A DNA stretch of 64,000 nucleotides from positions 3,162,001 to 3,226,000 of the forward strand of contig JAUKUA010000003.1 in assembly GCA_030549175.1 (NCBI GenBank), in the 5' to 3' direction. Within the stretch, counting starts at the first letter, position 1. Every line of letters starts with the position of its first letter. Below, piece by piece: positions 31,894 through 45,838 of the stretch. Below the pieces are notes generated by a model that was given only the letters and a program-made list of their open reading frames with translations, made no database searches and had not been told where the DNA came from. This DNA comes from Lasiosphaeris hirsuta (taxonomy: Eukaryota; Ascomycota; Sordariomycetes; Sordariales; Lasiosphaeriaceae). The position numbers and the translations under genes were made by a program.

Positions 31894-34073
31894 CTATATT
31901 ACCTTGCCATTCTCCAAAGCACGCAGCTCTTCGTCAATTGACGTCAGCAACCCCGTAGAACGGCTGGTAATCGTTGCGTCAAACGGCATGACGACGCTGG
32001 AATTCTGTCAGATGCTGGTTGTGTTATGCTGGACTGGGAGTTGCGATACGTACGCCTGGCCTCTAAAGGACCACTCAGGCTCAAAGGGCGTGGGCCGTCC
32101 ATCAGGCCCCAGCGGCCAACCAATGTCCACGGTCGCGAGAATCATGGCGAGCACGATAAGCAGGCTGTTCTCCGCTAGGCTGCGGCCGACGCAGATGCTA
32201 TGTCGAGGTCAGTACCCCCTTTCTCTGCACGGCATACTTCACACTGTACGTCAAAGCAGGGGGCATGTGCAAGGTACGTACCGCCTGCCAAAGCCGAAAT
32301 TTCCAACGGGCAACGGTTCGCCGTTTCCTCCCGCCTCCTTGTCAAGATACCGCTCGGGCCAAAAGCGAAAGGGGTCGGCGTAGACAGATTCGTCGTGCAG
32401 CATGGCCCACACGTTCGGGTAAATGATGGCGCCCTTGGGAATAAACATGCCCTCGTACACATCGTCGGCAACGCTAGCGTGGGGTATGCCCAGCGGCGAG
32501 AGCGGGTTCATGCGGTACGTCTCTTGCAAGACGAGTTTGGCGTAGTGCAGGTTGGGGACGTCGTCCCAGGTGGGGAGTCGGTCGGTGCCGACGACTCGGT
32601 CGACCTCCTGTTGGGCTTTGCGCTGGACGTCGGGGTTCTGCATGAGGTAGAGGACCAGTAGCGTCACCGTGGCGGCGGTCTTGAAGGCATGGAATTATGC
32701 ATGTGAGACAGGATCGTCACATCGGGGGAGGGGGGGGGGGGGGGGGGGGGTTAGGCGTGGGGTACGGATAGCACTTACAGTGTCGTTACCGGCAATAAGA
32801 ATGGTCGAGGCTGCGCCCTTTATGTCCTCAAGGTCAAAGTCATTGGACAGCCCCTTTTTGGCATTTTCGTTGAAAATAGCAACCCGATTGTGCGTAAAAT
32901 ACGCGTCATCCAGCTTTGACATTGTTTTCTTGGAGACCAGAGTCAGCCGGGCGCAATTACCAATCGAAAATACCCCCTGGTGCCCAAGGAAGGCACGGCT
33001 GAGATAGACTGGCACAAACCATTTGATTCAACGACTCCTGAAAGGGAAGGCGTGCCGTTTTCTGAATGGCGGAGCGCCACGTGTGGGCATAGCGCAACCG
33101 TTCCATAAACGGAAGCCAGCTGGGCAGATAGCGAGCTAGATGCATGGGAAACAGCACTGGTCAGTATTGTTCAACCGTGGCATGGCCAAATGTTGACTTA
33201 CTTGCGGGTATGTGGTCCATGATGGAGCTCGCGGGCGCGCCTGCCTTGCCGATTGCTTCGGCAGAACCCTCAGCTAACGAGATCCAGGGGCTGTCGGGCC
33301 CATCAACATCGAGCCCGTAGGCAATCTTGAGCACGATTGCCACAGAGCACCGTCTCACGGCGACGAGCCAATTGGCGGGGTCCTCGATCAAGCCCTTGCA
33401 GCAGATGAGTGCTTCCTTGCGCTGCATGCCCGTATACCGCCCGATCTTGGACTTGGTAAACGGTGGCTGGAGAACGCGCCTGTGGAGCTGGAACTTGGGG
33501 CCCCAACGCAGCCAGGTGAGGGTTGGCGACCATCCCATCCTGCATCAACCAATTAGCAAATGTCCGTCATTACTAAGAGCAGTCTTGGAGTACAGTGGGA
33601 ATGGATATAGCGACGAGCTTACTCCTCAAACATGACAAATCTCGGCCGGTCTGCATAGTTTAACCCCCGCCTATCGAGCAGCTCTACCGCCGACTTGAGG
33701 CTGTTCAGCACAATCGTCTTGGTGCCAAACGTTTCGAAATGCAGCACGTCCGTTTCTATTAGCACGGTGGACCGTCCCCCCCCCCTTTTGTTAGACTGTG
33801 AGTTCTCTCCAAATCGACGACACACCACCCCGGGAACCTACTATACTCCCTACCCCACTCGGCATACTTCTTGAAGACAGCATCGGCGGGCACGACACGA
33901 AGATGGCCTAGCAGGAACTCGCCCGGCGGGCCCGGCGGCAGCGGTGCCTTTGTCCTGCTACTCGACGCAACGCGGCGGATCAGATAGGACAGCACGGCCA
34001 CGGCGAGAGCACCGATAATCCCATAGAGGATACACGTTGGCAGACGCTGTCTTGGAACACTGAGGATGTGCAT
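31894..34073 (-). CDS. Cytochrome P450 monooxygenase
   Basis: The model has eight exons (34073-33842, 33755-33623, 33539-33202, 33135-33020, 32928-32779, 32679-32282, 32197-32054, 31996-31894), all in frame, 537 residues. N-terminal anchor about 14-33, then the proline hinge PLPPGPPGEFLLGH. I-helix LIAGNDT (317-323), K-helix ExxR as E376-T-Y-R379, PERF-like FWPERYLD, and heme loop FGFGRRICVG with Cys458. The heme cysteine exon is joined by a split codon. It resembles fungal P450s annotated as O-methylsterigmatocystin-oxidoreductase-like (OrdA-like), a broad label. Substrate is unknown, and no biosynthetic partner genes are adjacent. Intron 5 carries a C21 tract on the coding strand. The gene looks intact. 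Confidence 0.88.
32730..32750. repeat. G21 homopolymer (intron 5 of the P450)
   Basis: Twenty-one consecutive G on the plus strand, inside the intron 32680-32778 and preceded by GGGGGA. It is likely to be length-unstable, and the length in the assembly may be inexact. Confidence 0.9.
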
Positions 34074-37000
34074 TTTGGAAACTTTGAAATCTCAATCTAG
34101 ACCCAGATATCCTCCGACAACCCGTGGACAGCCGTGGGCAGCAGACACGGGTCCTCAAGTAGTTCCAGATGAGCGATATGGGACGGGGCATGCGGAGGGA
34201 TACGGGCGGGATATGGGATGGGAAGAGAGAGGGAGGGGGGGGGGGGGGGGGGGGGGAACACACCCCATCGGTGCCAATCGAGACTCAACCGTTAGATGAC
34301 GAGGGACAAAAAAAAATGAAGCTAGTACTGCACGTCTTAGTTCAGACCAGCAGCGACTCGTCCATTGCGAGCTCAAACTTGCCCAACCCACCAGTGATAA
34401 GGGGCAGTGGTTTGAGAGACCAGCAGCTAGCCATTTCTACCTACCACAGCGATACGTCTGTTTTTAGACCCCTTTCTGTTTCCCCCCTTCTGCCCTCTTG
34501 TGCCCCTTGTGCCCCCTCACTCGCGATTTGGACAAATCCCAGCAGGTGTCCGTCTGGGTAGGTTGTCTTTCTGCATGGTGGCTTTTGCCGTAGGACCACT
34601 CGCGATCCGACATCATGTATCGCCCTCTCTTTGTGTACCGCCAACGGTAAGAAAATCGAGTCGGGGATTATTAACCGTGGACCAACTGACAGAGGCTTGG
34701 GGATGAGCAGGATGATGGGGCGCCCCAGCAGCCAGTCACCCAGTCCGGGCAAGACCTTTTTTTTTGGCTTGGGAGATCGGCACCCCGTCTGGCCCCCGCT
34801 AATGTATGTACTAGAGGTGCCTATGGGCGACTGGTCTGGGCCGTTTCCGCTTACCGGATTGGTGTCTGTCGCACAGAAAGGACGGCCGGGACAGCATCAC
34901 GAAATTCGGCCAAATTCGACCGAGAGTCTGTCCAACCGTCCAACCGCCCAACAGAGCCTCTCGAGCCGTCTGGGCGGCCCAGCCCGGCCAATCCTGGCGC
35001 CAGCGCCATTGTCCCGGGCGAGCATTGTGCGGCTTTCCCGAAGCGTGACATGGCAAAACTGCGGGAACAGGGGGCCTAGGCCTGATGCAACCACGGCCCC
35101 TCCCCTCCCTTCCCTCTTGCACCTTGCGCCCCCTTGAGCTTTTGCTTTTTCTTTTCCCAGCGCAGCGGATCGACCCTAACCCTGTGTCTCGACCTGGGAC
35201 CGATCTCAAGGGGGCGGCAAGGCGGGCATATCTCGATCCCATCGACGTGTTGCTGCGTATTTACGCAGTGCACCTGGACGTAGTTGGTAAAGCTGGTGGC
35301 GGTATAGAGGCTGAGGTGATATTACGCAGGCGGCGCCCCGTGGGGGCCAATCCTGTCGCGTCGGGGGCTGCCCAGCACCTGCGAGCCTCTGCGAGCGACT
35401 GCTCCCCCCCCCCCCCAATCCTCCCAGAATATGGGGTAGCACGGGATGACACGGGGTGACACAAGTTACACGACCGGGCACGGGTTCGCTCAGAAGCTCC
35501 ATGGAAGCCACCACCCCTGGCTGGCTTGCCTGGTAAGGCCGACAATCTGGCGATGGGATTGGCAGGCCGAGGCGAGCCAGATGCCACGGCACCTACCGTC
35601 TCCCGAGGAACACGTGGGGGAGACAGCCCAGGAGCCGAGTGCCTACTATTTCTTAACCAGGTGGGCAATAAAGGATTACTGGTATATGTCTTGCTGCCGT
35701 CTTGACCGCTGGTTCCGGCCCATCATTATGACGAGTCAAAAACCGATGGGGCGGGTTGCCGAGCCTGCCCGTCAGCAGACGCGGTGTACGACGTAGATAT
35801 CCCGCAAACCCGTTGTCTCGGACTTATCCAGCGCATAACTGGATTCTGGAAGCCGTGCCGAAGCCACTCGAAGTCTCGGACTGAAAAAACGCATCTGTAA
35901 GATGCTGGATACTAGTTCAACCTCCCACCTGGACCCCAATGCATGAGGGGCTATGCTAGTATGCGGTAGGCTACAGGTGACAGGCTGATATTAGTCTTGA
36001 GAAATCCGTGTGGGGCGGGTCGTCGATGCGTGGCTCAAAACCTGTTTCGGTAGCTGTGAATCCTCTCCGAGATTGGAGCGGAGCTTGTGACCGATGAGAG
36101 CCCGAGATATTGATCGGACGTGGTTGTGTGGTGGTTTCGGCGGTGAGACCCACCCACCCAGCCCATCGCGATCATAATGGAGGTTTGCTGTAGCATTGCT
36201 GCGCTTCTGTAATATATAATCTGTGATCTGTAATTGCCGTAGCCGCGTCCACCGCTTAGACGGCTTAGTAATATTGGGCTCACTTCAAACAAGTCAAGCA
36301 ATGATGTGGGCTCGGGCTTGCTTTGATATCAGGTACGAATTAGCTGGCACTAATCAGGTCCGCGAAGAAGAATGGGAGCATCACGTTTCCCTTCGACAGA
36401 TGCAAAGCCATATCGGTGGCCCGTGCTAGCTGCTAGCTGCGATTAGCTGCAATGGCTTGGGGGTTTACAATCTAATCTATATCACCGGCCCATGATCCAT
36501 CTCAGGCTATCTTATCTATCACGCGATGCCACCCGTAGCAGGACTCTTTTTCCTTTCACCATAGCAGTAGTTAGCTACCAGTGCCCAACCCCCCCTCCCC
36601 CCCCAGATCGTCCTAATATTGTCAGGCTTCCCTGCGGTCCTTGCATTAGCTACATCCGATGCATTGCGTTCTGTACAGAGAGGACTCGGGCTGTATCCGC
36701 ACTAGTTTTTACCAATTCGGGTGAGACAATCGCGCGCTGCAAGAGACATGATTAGTGTTGATATATGGGTCTTGGCAATTCCGTTGACAACTAACTTAGT
36801 CGTGAGACTAGACTCTGCAAATAAGCAGGCAAAGTCTGATGGGTTATTATTGTCTCAGGTCAAAAAAAGGCTTGGCTTCAAAAAGGCTCGGATGGTAACC
36901 GGGTCGTGATTTGGGGAAAACAAACATACGAGTGTAATCTTACATCCTGGATATATGTATAATAGCTGTCTAGTAGTGACCGCATTACAACCTCGAAAAC

Positions 37001-37095
37001 ACTGACATCCGAATAAGTAGAAATTCACCAGGGTATATAGACCGCACAAACCGCCCATCAAACGACCGAACTCCAGCCACTCACTCGCTCGCCCA
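34074..37095. other. 3-kb gene-free region
   Basis: No gene is supported. The left part holds the P450 promoter with a G22 tract (34235-34256). A C13 tract lies at 35404-35416 and a broken C tract near 36590. The middle (34700-35700) is GC-rich and the right part (35800-37090) AT-richer with scattered stops. The frames present lack conserved motifs. It could hide an untranslated RNA, but I see no evidence of one. Confidence 0.4.
34235..34256. repeat. G22 homopolymer upstream of the P450
   Basis: Twenty-two consecutive G on the plus strand, about 160 bp upstream of the P450 start codon, in its promoter. Length instability is expected. Confidence 0.9.
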
Positions 37096-39348
37096 CTAAC
37101 TATTAACATTACCATGTTCCTCCACTCGTGACCGTCTCTTCATTTTCTTGAGCCGACTTACCCACCGGGTCAGGCGCTTTTCTTTGGCCACCTCGCCAAC
37201 GCCGTGCCCCTCATCCTCCCCATCGCCACCTCTAGTCTCGGTCCCGCCCTCACCTTCACCCTCACCCTCCACATCGACATCGTCGTCCTCCTCTTCCTTG
37301 ACGTCCCCCAGTGACACAACCTCGATCTTGCGCCCATCATCCACCTCGGCTGCAGCCGCCAACGCATCCAGCCACACCCTCGCATCCCCACGCCAGTCAA
37401 AAGAGACGCCCGCCTGCTTGAGCGCCGCTTTTACTTCGCTGAAATGGGGCTCCGTAGCCTCTAGCAGCTCCCAATGCTCCTTTGGCCACATGTCCTTGCC
37501 TAGCAGGGGTACCCACCTCGGCGGATCTGTGAAGAAGCCCCGTCTCGGATCCTTGAACAAGTCTTCTTCGAGCGGCTGCAGCGCGGGCTTGCGGTCCTCG
37601 TTGTCGCCGTCCATGCGGTACACCTTACTGGGGAGGACCTGGAACGTGACGGACCGCAGACATGGAAACCCCTTGGGTTGACCGTCGGCGTCCACGCCTC
37701 CGTATTGCTTGGTCGATGCCAGTCGGAGCAGCATGTTCTGGATAGCGGTGCGGTACGGGGCGTACTTCTCGAACGAGCAGTAGTACTCGCAGTCATCGAC
37801 GGCGTTGGGAAACAGGCCGTCGACCACATCGATCTGCGTTGCGGCTGGATAGCCCAGCTGAGAGCGGTGCCGCTGCTCGCGCGCGATCGAGTCGATGGCC
37901 CAGTCGTCGCGGATCGTGAGCTCGACCAGGTTTGGCGGGAGATACTCAACCAGGTCGGGCTCCGAGTAGAGGCGTTGCGGGTTCCCAAAAAGAAGTTGCA
38001 GCTGTATCGTGAGTTTCTCCAGGCAGCGCAGAGAAGGGAGACATGACAGCCGCTGGCCGGGCCCGATGAAATACTCGTACTCGAATGTATAGTCGAATAT
38101 CAAGTGAAGCTCCCGTAGAGAGTTAGTGCGCAGGGCGATGGCTTTGCAGAGATTGAGATCCTTTCCTTCTTTCTCGAGCTCCCGCTCCTTGAGCAACTCT
38201 TCGCCGAACCGCTGCTTTGGGCGCTGTCTCACGTACAGCGATCGCAGGTGAGGTGTCCGTTCCGGTGCTAACAGATTTGCTATCGCCCGAGGCCCTTCGC
38301 TGGTGTTGTGGAGGCTAACGTTCTCAATTCGGCTGTGGACATAACCATCCTTTTCTGATCCCACTAGCGAAACCTCACCGCAGCTGGCAAGCCTCAAGCT
38401 GTGCAGAGAGGGAAATGCCTCGAGCAAGTGGCGGTGTTGACTCAAGCGATAGTTGAGAATATCAGTTGAACCCCAGAGACGCGCTTCGTGCTGACGGTGC
38501 TCTATCTCGCGATATACGTGCTCGTTGGGGTCGGGCCTTAGCTGCAGCTCCTTGATACTCGAGCCCACCCGAGTGTGATCGCTGCTCATCGTTCCGCTGT
38601 CGGCCATCTTGCCCCCGAGGTGGGTATTCAAAAGATCCCACAGAGGACGAGAGCGTCGCACCCCATCCTCTGCTATCGTCCACCGGGGCGTGTCAGCTCG
38701 CAGAGGCACCTGAAGCGCCAACCGGTGCAGCAAAGGTACCTCGCGCAGCATGCAAAAGAGGGCGAGCTCGGCAACCTCAGCGGCGTACCAACGGCCCTCA
38801 CCCTTCTGGTTTCTGCGGCTGCTTTCCATTGATTTGAATTCGCGCATGAAGTTGTCGATGGCCTCGGTTTGACCGCCATCGCTGCCCCGCTTCTTCTTGA
38901 ATGTGCCCGACGACAGAGCCTTGCTAATTCGCTTGACAAGTCGCTCGCCAACGTACTCGTTGTTGAGCGTGACAAAGACTGCTAGGTTCCGGACGTGTAC
39001 GCCATTGTGGGGCGACTCGAGGAGAAAACGCAGAAAGAGGACGAATTGCTTCCTGCTACAGAGGATAACGGACCTCAGAAGCATGGGGGTGACCGCAGCG
39101 CAGATCCTGGAGGATACCAGGCGCAAGTCCCGCAGCATGGAAACGCGGTTGAAAAACTTGCCTTCCCACTTGTTTGGGTTGTGCCGCCTGTCGTTATCGT
39201 GGAGGCGCGGCGTTGCGGAGCTGTAGGCGGGCAGCTCGGGCGCAAAATGGCCGAAGATCAGGTCCATAATCTCGACGGGCAGCAAGTCAAGCCGGGCGAG
39301 GGGCTGGCTCCCCCGAGGTCGCTCGCGGTGGATGGAGAAGCGGACCAT
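37096..39348 (-). CDS. F-box-like leucine-rich protein, uncharacterised
   Basis: A single exon of 750 residues from ATG 39348. An F-box-like start (LARLDLLPVEIMDLIFGHF, about 18-36) is followed by a segment typical of fungal F-box proteins (MLRDLRLVSSRICAAVTPMLLRSVIL). The long middle has leucine-rich strand-helix patterns (LHSLRLASCGEVSLVG, LRELHLIFDY, LEKLTIQLQLLF, NLVELTIRDDW). The C-terminal 90 residues are low complexity: acidic EEEDDDVDVEGEGEGEGG, then basic RLTRWVSRLKKMKRRSR. By family, such proteins are substrate adaptors of SCF ubiquitin ligases. The target is unknown. It is divergent from the next gene. Confidence 0.75.
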   Translation of the reverse strand: MVRFSIHRERPRGSQPLARLDLLPVEIMDLIFGHFAPELPAYSSATPRLHDNDRRHNPNKWEGKFFNRVSMLRDLRLVSSRICAAVTPMLLRSVILCSRKQFVLFLRFLLESPHNGVHVRNLAVFVTLNNEYVGERLVKRISKALSSGTFKKKRGSDGGQTEAIDNFMREFKSMESSRRNQKGEGRWYAAEVAELALFCMLREVPLLHRLALQVPLRADTPRWTIAEDGVRRSRPLWDLLNTHLGGKMADSGTMSSDHTRVGSSIKELQLRPDPNEHVYREIEHRQHEARLWGSTDILNYRLSQHRHLLEAFPSLHSLRLASCGEVSLVGSEKDGYVHSRIENVSLHNTSEGPRAIANLLAPERTPHLRSLYVRQRPKQRFGEELLKERELEKEGKDLNLCKAIALRTNSLRELHLIFDYTFEYEYFIGPGQRLSCLPSLRCLEKLTIQLQLLFGNPQRLYSEPDLVEYLPPNLVELTIRDDWAIDSIAREQRHRSQLGYPAATQIDVVDGLFPNAVDDCEYYCSFEKYAPYRTAIQNMLLRLASTKQYGGVDADGQPKGFPCLRSVTFQVLPSKVYRMDGDNEDRKPALQPLEEDLFKDPRRGFFTDPPRWVPLLGKDMWPKEHWELLEATEPHFSEVKAALKQAGVSFDWRGDARVWLDALAAAAEVDDGRKIEVVSLGDVKEEEDDDVDVEGEGEGEGGTETRGGDGEDEGHGVGEVAKEKRLTRWVSRLKKMKRRSRVEEHGNVNS

Positions 39349-40972
39349 TGTGCCGTGGTCTCGCGCAGATCACAGATCACGGCGAGGTGGTGTCGAGTGG
39401 AAGTTCCACTGTGCGACCTGGAACGGAGTGTCAAGAGTTTGGAGAGAGGAGTGCAGCATTCACCAGAAGAGCGGGATGGGATTGGAAAAAGGCGGCTTTG
39501 TCGACGCATCCCCATTGGATCGTGTTGGATGCACAGCATTTAGGCACCATTGCCTGATTCTCTGCCAGCTCTGAGCTGTGCGCCTCGCAGAGCACCAGTC
39601 AAGGCCGTCGTCCCAGCCCGCCCTCAGCGCCGGCCACCCTCCATGCGCTGGCCATCGATAGACTTTCCGAAGCACCATAACCATGGCGTTTTTGTTCCTA
39701 TTAGAGCTCCCTAGGCTTGAATGCACCCCGAGAGGAAAATCGAAGGCTGGGACAATCTTCCCTCAACCCTCCTGGCTGGTGCTGCTTCATGCTGCCGCTG
39801 CAACTGCTGCTGCTACTACTGGTGTACCTACTGCTGTGATGTCTCTTGGCACCGAGCCCCGCGTCGGGATCGGCAATGTGTTTCCACCTCCGATGGGCAC
39901 GCTTCAATCCGTTGCATTGGAAGCGAGCCTGGGCCAGAAGGGAATCCCAACCAGGTTGGAGAATGGCGCCAAGACCGTGCGGTGCATCATCTGACTGCCG
40001 TGTGTTGGCAGCGGGGGATGTCTGTGTCGTGGGCAGCTTGCTGGCGTCAGCAACGGCGTCCGCGCTGGCAGTGGGCGATGACGGTTGGGCGGGCGTGGCT
40101 ACAAATCGAGCATCTGAGAATCTGCGTGTGATAAGAAGAACCTGGGAAAGCTTTTTTTCTTTCCCACGTTTCAGCTTTCTTTTTGACTGCACTCCTGTCC
40201 TAACTTGGGGCAAGGGCTCAATCGATGGCGCTGGCGTTGGCGTGCTCAAAAGACAGCCAGCGCCAATCACAGTCGAGAAGGCATCAGGTTGCTGGAAAGC
40301 ATTCACATTGGAGCTAATCTTCGCCGGAGTTTGCTGACCTCGCAGCACGCAACCCACAGTAAGATGGAAACAAATCGGGGGAATTGACGGAAATGGCGGG
40401 AGCGACGGGAACGGCGGGAAGGACCATCGAAAATATTGATTGCTTCGCGCCGACCCTTTGTTTGGCGGGAATCGGGAACGAATTCGGAAAGGCCGGGAGT
40501 CGGGAGAAAGTGGAATGGGAGAGAGGATGGATGGGATGGCGATGGGATCCAATCGAGGTCGGCCAATTTTGATTGACTGCAAACGGCTCCTCGGGTGTCC
40601 CCGCCCCAAGTGTTGTGCCCCAGGCAGCTCAGGCAGCCGCCCCAAGGAGTATCCCCGTCGTCCAGAACAATCACCTAACCTAGAAGGTCGCTGGCTGCCC
40701 TGAGCTTGTGGCTGCCCCTGCCAAGATCTCGGCCGTTGGGGTGCATTGGACCGTGGGCCGTGGCGCGTCTCGAATTTACTTTGGCGGTGCGCCTTCTGTA
40801 TTTCTGCTGGGGATCCTGTTGCCAAATTCTCCCATCTCCTTAAACACCACGATGCTCTCTCCGTGAGCCCTCGATCCTACATCGCTGCCCTCGTTACAGC
40901 TTTGTCATTGAGCCAGTTCTCAATCCATTCCTTTCGTTGTCCCTCTTTTTCCCCCCACCACACGCGGCCAAG
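39349..40972. other. 1.6-kb divergent intergenic region
   Basis: Between two outward-facing starts. A long minus-strand frame (about 39700-40825) is open, but its composition is an unpatterned mix of Pro, Arg and Ser without motifs, so I treat it as chance in a GC-rich promoter or leader region. The last 150 bp before 40973 are C/T-rich, as usual for a fungal promoter. Confidence 0.4.
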
Positions 40973-41761
40973 ATGCCCACCAAATCTCACCACCGGGCGC
41001 GGTCCTCTGTCGACCAAGTCCTCGGTCTGCTGGCAGATCTCCCCGAGCACCAAATTGCCCTCCTTTTGGACGACTTCAATCACACTACCTCTAGCAACGT
41101 GCCTGTCTCCCAGGCGATTGCCATCTTTGACCCCACGGCACCAAAACCAAAACGAAGGCATGGGCGGCACTCATCGCCTGCGAGAAACTTGCAGGTTGAG
41201 TTGGAGCGCCGTCACAGCAAGAGGATATCCTCGGCACCCGAACCATCAGTCCGCCCCAGGACAGCCTCACAACCTCCGGCAACGCAGGAAGCACCGAGCT
41301 TCCCAACTTCAACCACTACCACAGAACTCCCCGTCTATGACCGACTCGGTCGTCCGTCACTCACTCTTTCCCCACCCAATCAATACGAGCGCCCGAGAAC
41401 CGCAACCGAACCGACGCGTGAATCTCGATCCCGATCTTACAAGAGAATCAGCCGTCCCCTGATTCTTTCTCCAACCGCAACAGCCGAGCTTCACGAACTT
41501 TTACTTGCCTACATTTCCGAGACCCCAGCCTCCGCTACCTCGACCGCCTCGTCATCTCCCATCACCCCCGATGCCGCCTCGCCTTTTTCTCCTTTTTCGC
41601 CTTTCTCGCCATTTTCTCCCATTGAGTCCGCCCTAAATGTCCCGGGCCTCGATCTACTCGAGCCCTCACCGTCACGAACGCCCTCGTTTTCTTTCGGGAG
41701 GAAGGGCTTGACTTCGCCAGACAGCATGAGCGGCATCTTCGAGGTCCTAACATCCCATTGA
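40973..41761 (+). CDS. Low-complexity Ser/Thr/Pro-rich protein, uncharacterised
   Basis: ATG 40973 follows a CT-rich leader and opens a 262-residue frame. An N-terminal piece (SSVDQVLGLLADLPEHQIALLLDDF) looks like an amphipathic helix pair. The rest is Ser/Thr/Pro/Arg-rich and probably disordered, with many RS and SP sites. A short predicted helix, TATAELHELLLAYISE, lies near 175, and a fourfold PFS repeat (PFSPFSPFSPFSPI) near 207-220. The last residues (TSPDSMSGIFEVLTSH) look conserved in style. Similar small proteins occur in Sordariomycetes, with no known function. No domain is assigned. Confidence 0.65.
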   Translation: MPTKSHHRARSSVDQVLGLLADLPEHQIALLLDDFNHTTSSNVPVSQAIAIFDPTAPKPKRRHGRHSSPARNLQVELERRHSKRISSAPEPSVRPRTASQPPATQEAPSFPTSTTTTELPVYDRLGRPSLTLSPPNQYERPRTATEPTRESRSRSYKRISRPLILSPTATAELHELLLAYISETPASATSTASSSPITPDAASPFSPFSPFSPFSPIESALNVPGLDLLEPSPSRTPSFSFGRKGLTSPDSMSGIFEVLTSH

Positions 41762-44313
<2,552 letters not shown>

Positions 44314-44587
44314 AAAAGTGTCACGGCCATCGGTTCCGGTCGGCTTGAAACAGCTACCAAGGGCAAAACATCAATGATTACCAGAAGACTTGGATTGGAC
44401 CCTTGCAAAGACTCAACGGGAAGCAATTTCGAACTGGTCAGAGAAAAAAAAAAGTCTATTTGGGATATCTAGCAAGTAATCTAATTAGATCCGAAAGGGT
44501 AAGCAACTCACACTCACCTCTACAGTAGTCATCCTAGTGAGCTCAAGACGAGGCCATACCTTGGATACTTGCCCTGGTTCCTGGGTC

Positions 44588-45838
44588 TTAGCCTAGAATC
44601 CTCAAGGTGATTGATTCATCCTTGCAGACTTGCTCCGGGTTGAGCTTCTGCGGCAAGGCCCGTCCGGAATTGCAAATCCCGAAAGTGCTCTCGTCGATGC
44701 AGACAACTCCGCCCGGGTTACTGCACGGAACGCCCGGCTGCGAGTCACCGGCGGGCTGGCACTGAGCGCTTGCCGTCACCGTTACCGTCGCCGTGGTCGT
44801 GGCCGTGGCCGTGGTAGTGGCCGTGGGTACCAACGATGGGGCGGCGTCCGTCGTCAGCGCCGTTGTGCCAAACGACAGTGTGACTGTTCTGGTGCTGCGC
44901 GTGGACGGAAGCGTGTTGTTTGGAGGAGAGGTCTGGCTTGTTAGGAAGGGAGTCAGTGTCACAGGTTCCGTGTCGAGAGTGCTCTCCGGGGGGGTCATGA
45001 TGGTTTGAGTGGTGGGCTGAGGGAGCCCGGTGTTGTCGACGACAAATTCAGCCGGCGGCGCAACAGGGCAGTTCCCGGCGGCAGCGGGGTCCGGCTCGAT
45101 GAGCTGAATACCGTACTTACCCGGGTTAGGAATGTTGAATACACCGTGTTCCCCCGTCATCGACGTAGTGCAGTTTGCGAACCCGGGAATGTTGGCTAGA
45201 AACATGCTGGGCAGCTCGCCGACAAAACTCGCACCCTCCTCCAGTTCGGACCCCCCAGTGACGGTGATGGGGGCACATATCATGTACAGCTCGTCCGCTG
45301 TAATTTTGTTGTACCAAACCCACGCAAAGGTGGCGTCGCCGTTGGGAAGCCCTGCGGGGATGGGGATGTTGAACTGGCGGATGCAGTTCAGTCCCTTATC
45401 ATCGCCGCAGTGAACCGCATCGGGTCGGCCGTCGCTGTCGAGACCCCGGAAGTGCTCCGGGTCCTCGAGGTTACCAGGAGTGGCCGTGATCTCGGCCGGG
45501 CAGCCGCCGATCACGGTGTAGATGGTCTTCCAGTCGTCCGGGTTGTCAGTATAGGGCTCACCCTGGTAGTTGACGCCAAACTGGCACGAGCCTCCGCCGT
45601 GGGGTGCCGCGCCTGTGAAGTTGACCAACGTTGTCTGGCCTGCAATGACAGAAGTGCGGTAGGCTACTTCTGTCATTCCCTGGCAAGGGTAGGGGAATCG
45701 ACCTCCTGGTGCTTCGATAGGGAAGGTACTGGCCTTCTCGGGGTTGAAGGGCACCGGGAGGTTCATCATCATGTGGCCGTGAGCTGTTGTACCGACGAGA
45801 ACAGCAGTAAAAACTGCCGAGAGGGTGGTTGGCGTCAT
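44588..45838 (-). CDS. Secreted AA11-like lytic polysaccharide monooxygenase with C-terminal Cys-rich module
   Basis: AA11 LPMOs are copper enzymes that oxidatively cleave chitin outside the cell. From ATG 45838 the protein has 416 residues. The signal peptide MTPTTLSAVFTAVLVGTTAHG should be cut before His22, which would be the N-terminal histidine of the copper brace (HMMMNLPVPFNPEK). The second brace histidine is in AAPHGGGSCQF. A FAWVWYNK and ELYMICAPITVTGG segment completes the domain. A Thr/Ser-rich linker (about 265-350) follows, then a Cys-containing end (GVVCIDESTFGICNSG ... LNPEQVCKDES) like the X278 module found on AA11 proteins. Family assignment rests on this layout. An AA16-like label is less likely. 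The frame is open upstream to 45997, but the signal peptide decides the start. Confidence 0.82.
   Translation of the reverse strand: MTPTTLSAVFTAVLVGTTAHGHMMMNLPVPFNPEKASTFPIEAPGGRFPYPCQGMTEVAYRTSVIAGQTTLVNFTGAAPHGGGSCQFGVNYQGEPYTDNPDDWKTIYTVIGGCPAEITATPGNLEDPEHFRGLDSDGRPDAVHCGDDKGLNCIRQFNIPIPAGLPNGDATFAWVWYNKITADELYMICAPITVTGGSELEEGASFVGELPSMFLANIPGFANCTTSMTGEHGVFNIPNPGKYGIQLIEPDPAAAGNCPVAPPAEFVVDNTGLPQPTTQTIMTPPESTLDTEPVTLTPFLTSQTSPPNNTLPSTRSTRTVTLSFGTTALTTDAAPSLVPTATTTATATTTATVTVTASAQCQPAGDSQPGVPCSNPGGVVCIDESTFGICNSGRALPQKLNPEQVCKDESITLRILG

Noticed and set aside
30198..34073. SGNH esterase plus P450 as a biosynthetic gene cluster
   Set aside because: No synthase, regulator or transporter gene is nearby, and the esterase is a secreted carbohydrate-type enzyme. 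Adjacency alone is not evidence.
39701..40825. Long minus-strand open frame (374 codons)
   Set aside because: No motif, no ordered hydrophobic pattern, Pro/Arg/Ser-rich composition, and it covers the promoter side of two divergent genes. It looks like chance in GC-rich DNA.
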